Positions 18,077 to 26,433 of a stretch of 64,000 bases of DNA are shown here, in pieces. Below the pieces are notes generated by a model. That model worked only from the letters and a program-made list of their open reading frames with translations, was not told where the DNA came from and did not search any database. The translations under genes and the position numbers were made by a program. How positions within the stretch are numbered: the stretch's first letter is position 1; each line of letters opens with the position of its first letter. Source of the stretch: Phytohalomonas tamaricis (GTDB taxonomy: Bacteria > Pseudomonadota > Gammaproteobacteria > Pseudomonadales > Halomonadaceae); NCBI RefSeq assembly GCF_003012345.1, contig NZ_PVRV01000023.1, forward strand, positions 434,001-498,000, given 5' to 3'.

Positions 18077-18754
18077 CTAAACGAGTTCCTTAAGCGTTTC
18101 AACCATCCAATCCGGGCGACTATCGGCCACCGGCTCGCCGTGATTGTAGCCGTAAGGCACGGCCAATGTACGAAAGCCAGCAGCTTGACCGGCGAGTACA
18201 TCATTTTTGGAGTCGCCAATCATCAGGCACTGCGCAGCTGGTATATCGAAACGCTCGGCTGCAAAAAGAAGCGGTGCAGGATGCGGTTTTTTCTCATTGA
18301 GAGAATCGCCGCCGAGCGTCATTGCGAAAACATCGTCAAGTTCCAACGCTTCAAGAATCGGCGCAATGAACAGTTTCGGCTTATTGGTGATCAGTATCTG
18401 AGTGATGCCTCGCGCATGTTGCGCACTCAGGCACTCCTCTACGCCCGGGTAACAGACAGTTCGTTCGCAGGGCGCCTGAGCATAATAATGCAGAAAACGA
18501 TCATGCACGGCGTCAAGCGCGGCCTGATCGAAGGGAAGACAAAGGCCACGCGCTACTGCATCGACAAGTGCACGCTCGATCAGTTTACGAGAGCCGTTGC
18601 CGACCCAGGTGCGTACACGCTCTATCCCGGCAGGCGGCATATTGCGCTCCTCCAGCGCCAGATCGACCGCAGCAGCAAGATCAGGCGCGGAATCGACCAG
18701 CGTGCCGTCGAGGTCATAGGCGATCAGGCGAATATCGTATAAAGCGGGATGCAT
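18077..18754 (-). CDS. gph: Phosphoglycolate phosphatase
   Basis: The 225-residue HAD hydrolase has motif I 'AYDLDGTLVDSAPDLAAAV' (catalytic Asp pair near residues 12-14), motif II 'ILITNKP' and motif III/IV 'KPHPAPLL...MIGDSKNDVLAGQAAG'. It dephosphorylates 2-phosphoglycolate, a product of DNA 3'-end repair and oxidative damage. I start it at ATG 18754, where AAGGAC precedes and the HAD motif follows at the usual distance. It lies upstream of trpE on the same strand, the common pseudomonad order gph-trpE, but rpe, its other usual neighbour, is about 12 kb away here. Confidence 0.92.
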   Translation of the reverse strand: MHPALYDIRLIAYDLDGTLVDSAPDLAAAVDLALEERNMPPAGIERVRTWVGNGSRKLIERALVDAVARGLCLPFDQAALDAVHDRFLHYYAQAPCERTVCYPGVEECLSAQHARGITQILITNKPKLFIAPILEALELDDVFAMTLGGDSLNEKKPHPAPLLFAAERFDIPAAQCLMIGDSKNDVLAGQAAGFRTLAVPYGYNHGEPVADSRPDWMVETLKELV

Positions 18755-18956
18755 TACGGTGTCCTTGGCAGTTTCAAGAGTGAATCTGGGGCATGGTGGC
18801 CAGCAGTTAAATGGCCTCACCTGTTGAAGTTGAGCATTGCGACTAACGTCTAATCCATTCTATCGTCTCGTCAGCACGAGCCGTCAGCATATAAACTAGC
18901 CTGATCAAATTACTCAATTTTTATTCGCTTGATCTCACTTCAGCCATGGAGCATAC

Positions 18957-20255
18957 ATGAACCCTCCCCGCATCGTAGTGGTAGGCGGCGGCGCAGGTGG
19001 CCTTGAATTGGTTACCCGACTCGGCCGCAAGCTTGGCCTGCGAAAGCGCGCCGAAATCGTGCTGGTTGACCGCAACACCACCCACATCTGGAAGCCACTG
19101 CTCCACGAAGTGGCCACCGGCGTGCTCGATTCCAGTCTCGATGAACTCTCCTATCAGGGCCACTCCAGCACCCACGGTTATCGTTACCAGCTCGGCACAC
19201 TTTCCGGTCTGGACCGCGAACAGCGCCGTATCACCCTCGCCCCGATTCACGATGAAAAAGGCCTGCCCGTCCTGGCCGAGCGCACGCTTGAATATGATTA
19301 TCTCGTGCTATCGCTGGGGAGTGTCTCGAACGATTTCGGCACGCCCGGCGTGGCCGATCACTGTTATTTCCTCGATAGCGTCAAGCAAGCTGAAGCCTTC
19401 CGCAAGGCAATGCTTAACACCTTTTTACGTTACGGTGACCCCGGGCATCACGAGCGCTCCCATCTTTCGGTCGCCATCGTTGGCGGCGGCGCTACCGGCG
19501 TCGAGCTATCTGCTGAGCTTCTCAATGCCACACAGATGCTCAAGAGTTACGGTTATTCCGAGATTGATCGCAACCAACTGAAGATTCACCTGATTGAGGC
19601 CGCGCCGCGCATTCTGCCGGCATTGCCGGAGCGCATCGGCAATGCCGCACGCAAGGAGCTGGAAAAGCTCGGCGTCGAAATTCACGTCAACACCAAGATC
19701 ACCACGGCCGATGACAAGGGCTTTACCACTGCAGATGGTTCGCGTCTCGACGCCGATCTGACCGTGTGGGCCGCCGGCGTGCGCGGCCCTTCGGTCCTGT
19801 CCGAACTAGGCCTTTCGACGCGCCCCAACCATCAGGTCAAGGTGCATCAGACGATGCAGAGCATCGATGATGAGCGCATCTTTGCGCTGGGCGATTGCGC
19901 CGCCTGCCCACAGCCCGGCGACAAGATGGTGCCACCACGTGCCCAGGCCGCCCATCAACAGGCCAACCATCTTTACAAGAATCTCGTTGCCATGCTCGAA
20001 GGCAAGCCATTACAAGATTTCAATTACCGCGACATGGGCTCGCTGATTTCGCTGGCGCACTTCGATGCGGTAGGTAGCTTGATGCACGGCGCCTCCGCTC
20101 GCGGTCTCTTCATTGAAGGCATGCTAGCCAAGCTCTTCTACGCCTCGCTTTATCGCCTGCACCAAAAAGCGATCTACGGCGCCACGCGGACGGCGCTCAA
20201 AATCGTCGTTGACCGGCTCAACAACTGGTTACGCCCCAAGATGAAGCTGCACTGA
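18957..20255 (+). CDS. ndh: NADH dehydrogenase type II
   Basis: The 432-residue flavoprotein has two dinucleotide-binding folds: 'IVVVGGGAGGLELVTRLG' at the start for FAD and 'VAIVGGGATGVELSAEL' near residue 178 for NADH. It also has 'FALGDCAACPQPG' near 305 and a C-terminal amphipathic segment ('LYRLHQKAIYGATRTALK') that anchors such enzymes to the inner membrane. It passes electrons from NADH to quinone without pumping protons. It is a single gene with its own terminator and stands just before the 2-ketogluconate island. Confidence 0.93.
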   Translation: MNPPRIVVVGGGAGGLELVTRLGRKLGLRKRAEIVLVDRNTTHIWKPLLHEVATGVLDSSLDELSYQGHSSTHGYRYQLGTLSGLDREQRRITLAPIHDEKGLPVLAERTLEYDYLVLSLGSVSNDFGTPGVADHCYFLDSVKQAEAFRKAMLNTFLRYGDPGHHERSHLSVAIVGGGATGVELSAELLNATQMLKSYGYSEIDRNQLKIHLIEAAPRILPALPERIGNAARKELEKLGVEIHVNTKITTADDKGFTTADGSRLDADLTVWAAGVRGPSVLSELGLSTRPNHQVKVHQTMQSIDDERIFALGDCAACPQPGDKMVPPRAQAAHQQANHLYKNLVAMLEGKPLQDFNYRDMGSLISLAHFDAVGSLMHGASARGLFIEGMLAKLFYASLYRLHQKAIYGATRTALKIVVDRLNNWLRPKMKLH

Positions 20256-20281
20256 GCACCCGCTCTTTGTTTCAGCTAGCC

Positions 20282-20309
20282 GCCCGTGCCAATGGTACGG
20301 GCAATTTTT
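20282..20309 (+). terminator. Intrinsic terminator of ndh
   Basis: GCCCGTGCC AAT GGTACGGGC forms a 9-bp stem with one G-T pair and is followed by AATTTTT, 27 nt after the ndh stop. Confidence 0.85.
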
Positions 20310-20445
20310 GCCCTACAGTCATGCCCTGCTTGGCAGTGGACGTCATCTCCTTTCTTCCCTTTCAGTCGTAGACGCTGTAGTCCTGCGACACACCTTCCTG
20401 CCATTGTCCAATTTGCTAACGTCGGTCGTCTCTCTAAAGTAGCTC

Positions 20446-20459
20446 TGGAACCGTTACCA
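20446..20459. promoter_or_regulatory. PtxS-type operator in front of the repressor gene
   Basis: TGGAACCGTTACCA is a near-palindrome matching the operator in front of kguE (TGGAACCGTTCCCA) in 13 of 14 bases. It also resembles the TGAAACCGGTTTCA site known for Pseudomonas PtxS. It lies 47 nt before the repressor start, beside a possible -10 (TAAAGT, 20435-20440), implying autorepression. Confidence 0.75.
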
Positions 20460-20506
20460 AACCAGCTGTAGCGAACAGGCACCAACGCAGCAAGGCGACC
20501 ACACGC

Positions 20507-21568
20507 ATGCCATCTTCGGAAATGCCAGACAAGTCAGTTCGGGCCACGCCAGGCCGCGCCAAGCGGACGACCATCCATGAAGTCGCCAAGGACGCGCGCG
20601 TGTCGAAGACCAGCGTGTCGCGTTATCTCGGTGAAGAGCGCAAGTTGCTCTCCGACGATCTGCGCGAACGCATTGAGGCGTCGATCAAGAGGCTGGGCTT
20701 CAAGCCTGACCGTATCGCCAGCAGCATGCGGGGCCGTCGGACTCGGCTGATTGGCATGGTGGTCGCCGACATGCTCAACCCCTACACCGTGGCGATGATG
20801 CATGGTGCTGAAACGGCCTGTCGCGAGCAGGGCTATTCCTTAGTGGTATGCAATACCGACCGTGACGACGAGCTTGAGCGTCGTCATCTTGATGTTCTGC
20901 GCGCCTATAGCGTCGAAGGCCTGATCGTCAACACGCAAGGACGCAACGTCGACATGCTTCAAGAGTTGAGTAACGAAGGCCTGCCGATGGTGATGGTGGA
21001 CCGCCGCGTATCTGAGCTCAATGTCGACATGGTAGGCCTCGACAATCATCACGCTGTCAGCCTTGCCACGTCTCACCTGCTCGACCAGGGCTACCGGGAC
21101 ATCCTGCTGATCAGCGAGCCCATCGCCGGTATCAGTACGCGTCAGGAACGCAGTAACGGCTTTCAGTACGCCTTGCAGGCCTGCCAAGATGCGCACGGCG
21201 ACATTATTGAAGTCGCGTTAACCACCCCAGACGCCCTTACAGAGGCACTCAAGCACTTTATGCAGCGTCCCGGGGCCGGTCCAAAAGCCTTGCTCAGCGC
21301 CAATGGGGTAGTCACCACTCATATCTGCCACGTGTTGAGGCGTCACGACAGCATCTCCTTTGACACGCTGGGACTCATTGGCATCGATGAACTCGACTGG
21401 TGCGCCCTGCTCGACCCGGGCATTTCAACGGTAGCGCAGCCAACGCAGCACATCGGACAGGCCGCCGTCGACCAGCTTCTGGCACGCCTGAGCATGTCAA
21501 CTCGCCCCATTCAGCATCAGCTATTTGAAGGTTCACTCAACATCCGCGGTTCGACGCGTGCTCGATGA
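20507..21568 (+). CDS. ptxS: LacI-family repressor of the 2-ketogluconate operon (PtxS-like)
   Basis: The 353-residue regulator has the LacI headpiece 'TIHEVAKDARVSKTSVSRYL' (about 22-41) and hinge region 'RIASSMRGRRTRLIGMVVAD', then a periplasmic-binding-protein-like core with 'GLDNHHAVSLATSHLLDQGY' and 'GIDELDWCALLDPGISTVAQP'. Pseudomonas PtxS represses the kgu and gad genes and is released by 2-ketogluconate. Here the gene lies directly upstream of kguEKTD, and the same operator core precedes both transcription units. The symbol is based on this context plus family; KdgR-like regulators are close relatives. An ATG at 20522 is an alternative start. Confidence 0.85.
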   Translation: MPSSEMPDKSVRATPGRAKRTTIHEVAKDARVSKTSVSRYLGEERKLLSDDLRERIEASIKRLGFKPDRIASSMRGRRTRLIGMVVADMLNPYTVAMMHGAETACREQGYSLVVCNTDRDDELERRHLDVLRAYSVEGLIVNTQGRNVDMLQELSNEGLPMVMVDRRVSELNVDMVGLDNHHAVSLATSHLLDQGYRDILLISEPIAGISTRQERSNGFQYALQACQDAHGDIIEVALTTPDALTEALKHFMQRPGAGPKALLSANGVVTTHICHVLRRHDSISFDTLGLIGIDELDWCALLDPGISTVAQPTQHIGQAAVDQLLARLSMSTRPIQHQLFEGSLNIRGSTRAR

Positions 21569-21593
21569 GCATCGTCGAGCCACTAAAAAAAGC

Positions 21594-21615
21594 GTTATGG
21601 AACCGTTCCCATAAC
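21594..21615. promoter_or_regulatory. PtxS-type operator in front of kguE
   Basis: GTTATGGAACC then GTTCCCATAAC form a 22-bp near-perfect palindrome (9 of 11 pairs), 53 nt before the kguE ATG and 25 nt after the repressor stop. Its 14-base core repeats the site in front of ptxS. Confidence 0.82.
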
Positions 21616-21668
21616 CATATGCCAGTAAAAATAAAGATCGTCCCATCAAGGCGGTCGGGAGAGACAAC

Positions 21669-22487
21669 ATGACAGTACCCGTAGTGATCTGCACCTCGGC
21701 GTTTGGCGCCGAGGTGGTACGTCAGCGCGGCCAGGGGCATTTCGCGATGGCCATCGCACAGGCAGGCGCCGAAGGCATTGAAATTCGTGAGGAGCTATTC
21801 ACGGATCAGGACCGTCCCAGTGAAGCGCTGGGGGCCCGTCTCCATGATACCGGCCTGCTCTGCATTTATTCCTCGACACTTAAGCTCTTTGAAGACAGCG
21901 GCACACTCAACATGACGCTGGCAGACGAACTGGCAATAGCCGAGGCGTTACACGCACGCTATATCAAGGTCTCACTTGGCCAGTTCCCGCTCGCCCCCGA
22001 AGAGGCTACCGCAGCTGTCCAGGCACTTGGCGCGACGCTTGAGCATAGCCCTATCACGTTGTTGATAGAGAACGACCAAACGCTAAGCGGTGGACGAATC
22101 GCCCCGCTCAAACAATGCCTAGATGCCTGCCGCGCTCAGGATATCGATATTGCCATGACCTTTGATGTTGGCAACTGGTACTGGACCGGTAATGACCCGC
22201 TGGAGGCCGCTAGAACGCTCGGGAAGTTCGTTGCCTATGTCCATTGCAAGGGCGTCGAAACGAGCATCACTGCGCACGGTAAGCAGCTGGCCGCACGAGT
22301 TCCGGATGACACCGATATGAACGCCTGGTCCAGCCTATGGCAGCATTTCCCCGCAAAATGCCTGCGGGCGATCGAGTTCCCATTGATTGCTGATGACGAC
22401 GCCACACTCATTGTTCATGCTCAGCAGCAGATCGAGCGGCTGCGTGAATTAGGACAATACATGGCCGATCAGGAGGACATCGCATGA
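21669..22487 (+). CDS. kguE: Sugar phosphate isomerase/epimerase-like TIM barrel (KguE)
   Basis: The 272-residue protein has the AP-endonuclease-2-like TIM barrel seen in sugar isomerases. Likely metal ligands are the acidic residues in 'GIEIREE' (about 40), 'LLIENDQ' (about 135), 'TFDVGNWYW' (about 165), 'YVHCKGVE' and 'AIEFPL'. KguE is the first gene of the Pseudomonas 2-ketogluconate operon; its exact reaction is not settled. A strong ribosome site (GGGAGAG) precedes the ATG, and the stop overlaps kguK by ATGA. Function is assigned from position and fold. Confidence 0.82.
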   Translation: MTVPVVICTSAFGAEVVRQRGQGHFAMAIAQAGAEGIEIREELFTDQDRPSEALGARLHDTGLLCIYSSTLKLFEDSGTLNMTLADELAIAEALHARYIKVSLGQFPLAPEEATAAVQALGATLEHSPITLLIENDQTLSGGRIAPLKQCLDACRAQDIDIAMTFDVGNWYWTGNDPLEAARTLGKFVAYVHCKGVETSITAHGKQLAARVPDDTDMNAWSSLWQHFPAKCLRAIEFPLIADDDATLIVHAQQQIERLRELGQYMADQEDIA

Positions 22488-23437
22488 CGCTCACTCACGA
22501 CGTCGCCGCCTTTGGCGAGACGATGGCCATGTTCGTGGCCACCGAATGCGGTGATCTCGATCAGGTCACCCACTTCAGCAAACGCATCGCCGGCGCCGAC
22601 AGCAATGTCGCGATCGGTCTTTCACGACTCGGCCTGCGTGTCGCCTGGCTGTCCCGGGTCGGTGACGACAGTCTGGGGCGCTTCATTCTTGCCACGCTTG
22701 CTGAGGAGGGACTCGACTGCTCGCACGTGCGCATCGATTCTGAGCATCCGACCGGCTTTCAGCTCAAGGAGCGCCGTGACGACGGGCTCGACCCGCGTGT
22801 CGAATATTTCCGCCGCGGTTCGGCGGCGAGCCATCTGTCGCTCGACGATTTCGACCCGGAGCTTTTTCTCGGCGCACGCCATCTGCATTGCACCGGCATT
22901 CCACCCGCCCTCGGCGAGCACGTGCGCGAGCTGTCACGCCACGCCATGCAGATGATGCGCGCAGCAGGTCGCAGCGTGTCGTTTGATACCAACCTGCGCC
23001 CCGGACTATGGCCGGATCAGGCGACTATGATCCGCGAAGTCAACAGTCTCGCGGCGCTGGCCGGCTGGGTATTGCCCGGCATCGACGAAGGTCGCCTATT
23101 GACCGGCCGGGAGACACCCGAGGCGATCGCCGATTTCTATCTTGAGCGCGGCGTCGGTGAGGTCATCGTCAAGCTCGGCGCCGAAGGTGCCTTCTACAAG
23201 AGCGCCACGGAGCGTTTCCACACGCCCTGCGCCAAGGTCGAGCGCGTCGTCGACACGGTCGGTGCCGGTGACGGCTTCGCCAGTGGCTTCATCAGCGCCC
23301 GGCTCGAAGGGCTCGGCGCACGCGACGCCGTGACACGCGGCACCCTGGTCGGCGCCTGCGCCATTCAGGTTGCTGGCGACATGGAAGGGCTTCCCACCCG
23401 CATCGAACTCGATGCACTCATCAGCACGCAGCAATAG
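22484..23437 (+). CDS. kguK: 2-Ketogluconate kinase, PfkB family
   Basis: The 317-residue kinase has the PfkB signatures 'GADSNVAIGLSRLGLRVAW' (about 34-52) and the C-terminal 'DTVGAGDGFASGFISA' (about 256-271) with the catalytic Asp and anion hole G-A-G-D. In the kgu pathway it phosphorylates cytosolic 2-ketogluconate with ATP to 2-keto-6-phosphogluconate. 2-Keto-3-deoxygluconate kinases (KdgK) are similar, so the substrate is inferred from the operon. Start ATG overlaps the kguE stop. Confidence 0.85.
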   Translation: MTLTHDVAAFGETMAMFVATECGDLDQVTHFSKRIAGADSNVAIGLSRLGLRVAWLSRVGDDSLGRFILATLAEEGLDCSHVRIDSEHPTGFQLKERRDDGLDPRVEYFRRGSAASHLSLDDFDPELFLGARHLHCTGIPPALGEHVRELSRHAMQMMRAAGRSVSFDTNLRPGLWPDQATMIREVNSLAALAGWVLPGIDEGRLLTGRETPEAIADFYLERGVGEVIVKLGAEGAFYKSATERFHTPCAKVERVVDTVGAGDGFASGFISARLEGLGARDAVTRGTLVGACAIQVAGDMEGLPTRIELDALISTQQ

Positions 23438-23496
23438 TAACCACTGACGTCCATTCGCTCTGACGGAGCACGCCAGGGACGTCGAGGAGAAAAATC

Positions 23497-24795
23497 ATGA
23501 CGCGCAATACCAGCATCACGTCTGCAGCGCTGCCCAAACGGCGCTGGTGGTACATCATCCCGATCGTTTTCATCACCTACAGCCTGGCCTATGTCGACCG
23601 CGCCAACTTCGGCTTTGCAGCGGCGGCGGGCATGGCGGACGACCTGAACATCACCCCGGCGATTTCATCGCTGCTGGGCTCGCTGTTTTTCCTCGGCTAT
23701 TTCTTTTTCCAGATTCCCGGCACCATCTATGCCGAAAAACGCAGCGCCAAACGGCTGATCTTCTGGTGCCTGATCAGTTGGAGCCTGCTGGCCACGCTGA
23801 CCGGGATCGTGCCCAACGTCTCCGCCCTGATCGTGATCCGCTTCATGCTCGGCGTCACCGAAGCCGCAGTGATGCCGGCAATGCTGGTCTATCTAAGTCA
23901 CTGGTTCACCCAAGGCGAGCGCTCGCGCGCTAATACCTTCCTGATCCTTGGCAATCCGGTGACGATTCTGTGGATGTCGGTGCTGTCAGGCTACATCATC
24001 AGCAATGCCGACTGGCGCTGGATGTTCATCATCGAGGGCGCACCGGGCATCATCTGGGCGTTCTGCTGGTGGTTTCTGGTCGACGACAAGCCGGAACAGG
24101 CCAAGTGGCTGAGTCGGGAACAGAAGGATTCGCTGGAAGCCGCCTTTCAGGAAGAGCAACGCGGCCTCAAGCCGGTACGCAACTATCGTGAAGCCTTCCG
24201 TCAGCCGCAGGTGATTCTGCTATGCCTGCAGTATTTCTCCTGGAGCATCGGCGTCTACGGTTTCGTGCTATGGCTGCCGTCGATCCTCAAGGAGGCCGGG
24301 CAGCTCAATATCGTCGAGGCCGGCTGGCTCTCTGCACTGCCCTACCTAGCCGCCGTGATCGGTATGCTCGCTGTCTCTTGGGGATCGGACAAGCTGCGCA
24401 ACCGCCGTCTGTTCGTGTGGCCGCCGCTACTGATCGCCGGATTCTCCTTTGCCGGCTCCTACATGCTGGGCGCCGATCATTTCTGGTGGTCTTACACGCT
24501 ATTGGTCATCGCCGGCTTCGGCCTTTACGCACCCTATGGCCCCTTCTTCGCGATCATTCCCGAGATTCTGCCGCGCAACGTCGCCGGTGGCGCCATCGCC
24601 CTGATCAACTCGCTCGGCGCGCTGGGCGGCTTCATCGGTTCCTACGGCGTGGGTTATCTCAATGGCCTGACCGGTACGCCTGCGGTATCGTACATGTGCA
24701 TGTCCGGGGCGCTGTTCATCGCCGCAATACTGACCATGTTCGCACGCCCTGCCAGTGAAAAAGGATCGCCAGCGCCCATGCCCCGCCACGCATGA
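23497..24795 (+). CDS. kguT: 2-Ketogluconate transporter, MFS family
   Basis: The 432-residue permease has twelve hydrophobic segments and features of the anion:cation symporter (phthalate permease-like) branch of the major facilitator family: 'YSLAYVDRANFGFA' in helix 1 and 'FLGYFFFQIPGTIYAEKRSAKRLIF' for the 2-3 loop. The hydrophilic central loop lies near residues 195-235. It should import 2-ketogluconate with protons. GAGGAGA precedes the start, 59 nt after kguK. Confidence 0.86.
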   Translation: MTRNTSITSAALPKRRWWYIIPIVFITYSLAYVDRANFGFAAAAGMADDLNITPAISSLLGSLFFLGYFFFQIPGTIYAEKRSAKRLIFWCLISWSLLATLTGIVPNVSALIVIRFMLGVTEAAVMPAMLVYLSHWFTQGERSRANTFLILGNPVTILWMSVLSGYIISNADWRWMFIIEGAPGIIWAFCWWFLVDDKPEQAKWLSREQKDSLEAAFQEEQRGLKPVRNYREAFRQPQVILLCLQYFSWSIGVYGFVLWLPSILKEAGQLNIVEAGWLSALPYLAAVIGMLAVSWGSDKLRNRRLFVWPPLLIAGFSFAGSYMLGADHFWWSYTLLVIAGFGLYAPYGPFFAIIPEILPRNVAGGAIALINSLGALGGFIGSYGVGYLNGLTGTPAVSYMCMSGALFIAAILTMFARPASEKGSPAPMPRHA

Positions 24796-24830
24796 GCCTG
24801 CTTACAATAATCGAAGACAAGGAGTCGTAA

Positions 24831-25814
24831 ATGGCCAAGCATGTAATGATCTACCGGCGCGGGCTGCCCGAAGCGCTGCTCGAGCGTCTCAAGGAACACT
24901 TCGAGATCGAGGATTTCAGCCATCTCGAGAGCCCGCTTGATGACGAGCAATTCAAGCAGGCACTGACCCGCGTCCACGGCATGATCGGCGCCAGCGTCAA
25001 GCTCGACCGCAGCGTGCTCGAAACGGCCGACAAGCTCGAAGCGATATCGAGCATCTCGGTCGGCGTCGACAACTACGATATCGACTTTCTCAACGAACGC
25101 GGCATCGTGCTGTGCCACACCCCGGACGTATTGACCGAGACCACTGCGGATACTGCCTTCGCACTGATTCTCGCCAGCGCACGACGGGTGGTGGAACTGG
25201 CCGAGTACGTCAAGAGCGGCGAGTGGGACAAGAGCCTCGAAGAACCGCTGTTCGGCGTCGACGTGCAGGGCAAGAAGCTCGGCATCGTCGGTATGGGCCG
25301 TATCGGTGCGGCGATTGCGCGACGCGGCAGGTTCGGCTTCAACATGGAAGTGAGCTACCACAACCGCTCGCGCCACGAGCAGTACGAACGCGAGATCGGC
25401 GCAACCTACAAGGAGCTCGACGCGCTGCTGCGCGACAGCGATTTTGTCTGCGTCACCGTACCGCTATCGAAGAATACCGAGAAGATGTTCGGCAAACGTG
25501 AGTTCGAGCTGATGGGCAGCAACACGATTTTCGTTAACATCTCACGCGGTCAGGTAGTCGACGAGGAGGCACTGATCGAGGCGCTGCAAAACGGCACTAT
25601 CCTCGGCGCCGGACTTGATGTGTTCGTCAAGGAGCCGCTGCCCAAGGATTCGCCGCTGCCCAAGCTGAAAAACGTCGTTGCCCTGCCCCACATCGGCTCG
25701 GCCACCCACGAGACGCGCTACGCGATGGCGGAGCTGGCCGTCGATAATCTGATCGCTGCGCTCAACGGTGACAAGCCCAAGGCGCCCTACAATTGGGACG
25801 ACACCAAAAAGTAG
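24831..25814 (+). CDS. kguD: 2-Ketogluconate(-6-phosphate) reductase, D-2-hydroxyacid dehydrogenase family
   Basis: The 327-residue NAD(P)H enzyme has the Rossmann motif 'GIVGMGRIGAAIARRG' (about 148-163) and the family's catalytic Arg in 'NISRGQVVDEEAL', Glu in 'DVFVKEPLP' and His in 'ALPHIGSATHETR'. KguD reduces 2-keto-6-phosphogluconate to 6-phosphogluconate, which enters the Entner-Doudoroff pathway; close relatives (GhrB) reduce glyoxylate, hydroxypyruvate and 2-ketogluconate. AAGGAG precedes the ATG. It is the last gene of the operon before a strong terminator. Confidence 0.88.
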   Translation: MAKHVMIYRRGLPEALLERLKEHFEIEDFSHLESPLDDEQFKQALTRVHGMIGASVKLDRSVLETADKLEAISSISVGVDNYDIDFLNERGIVLCHTPDVLTETTADTAFALILASARRVVELAEYVKSGEWDKSLEEPLFGVDVQGKKLGIVGMGRIGAAIARRGRFGFNMEVSYHNRSRHEQYEREIGATYKELDALLRDSDFVCVTVPLSKNTEKMFGKREFELMGSNTIFVNISRGQVVDEEALIEALQNGTILGAGLDVFVKEPLPKDSPLPKLKNVVALPHIGSATHETRYAMAELAVDNLIAALNGDKPKAPYNWDDTKK

Positions 25815-25854
25815 CGGCTACGGCATTCGCATCCTGCCGTCATGCATGTCAAAA

Positions 25855-25886
25855 GAACCCCGCCTCGTGCGGGGTTCGTTCGTTTT
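25855..25886 (+). terminator. Intrinsic terminator of the kgu operon
   Basis: GAACCCCGC CTCGT GCGGGGTTC is a perfect 9-bp stem followed by a T-rich tail (GTTCGTTTT), 40 nt after the kguD stop. Confidence 0.9.
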
Positions 25887-25936
25887 ATGCTCGTGCCAGG
25901 AATGCCTGATTCGCCGCGTTAAACCCTGCGGGGCGC

Positions 25937-26350
25937 TCAGCCAACCTGACCAGAGTGGCCGAGGTAATCCTCATCGGTCACTTTCTCCAGCCACGTGACT
26001 CGTGAGCCATCCTGCGCTTCAGCGATGGCGATATGAGTCATCGCGGTGGTGTCGGTCGCGCCGTGCCAGTGCTTCTCGCCCGGTTCGAACCAGACCACGT
26101 CGCCGGGTCGAATCTCCTCCCGCTCACCGCCCTCGCGCTGAGCCCAACCGAGCCCTGCGGTCACGATCACGGTCTGGCCAAGCGGGTGGGTGTGCCAGGC
26201 GGTGCGCGCGCCGGGCTCGAAGGTCACGGTGACACCGCCGACCCGAGCGGGCTCGGTGGTCTGGAAAGGCGCGTCGAGGCGGACGGTGCCGGTGAAATAG
26301 TCTGCCGGTCCTGGCGTGGACGGCTTGGAGCCGTTGCGCTGAATATCCAT
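25937..26350 (-). CDS. Cupin-domain protein
   Basis: The 137-residue single-domain cupin has motif 1 '[20 protein letters not shown]' (about 46-65; metal-binding H-x-H and downstream Gln in place of the usual Glu) and motif 2 '[17 protein letters not shown]' (about 82-98, G-x-x-W/H). Small cupins of this type (carboxymuconolactone decarboxylase-associated, 'HTHPLGQT') are common but mostly uncharacterised. A ribosome site AGGAGAA precedes the ATG. It lies 83 nt downstream of the gad flavoprotein on the same strand, so it may be co-transcribed, but no role in gluconate oxidation is shown. Confidence 0.85.
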   Translation of the reverse strand: MDIQRNGSKPSTPGPADYFTGTVRLDAPFQTTEPARVGGVTVTFEPGARTAWHTHPLGQTVIVTAGLGWAQREGGEREEIRPGDVVWFEPGEKHWHGATDTTAMTHIAIAEAQDGSRVTWLEKVTDEDYLGHSGQVG

Positions 26351-26433
26351 GCGTTTTCTCCTGTAAGGCTGTCGGGGCGCCGCTGGGCCAGACAGAGACG
26401 CTTTTCAAGCATGTATTTCAACTGCGCCCCGCT

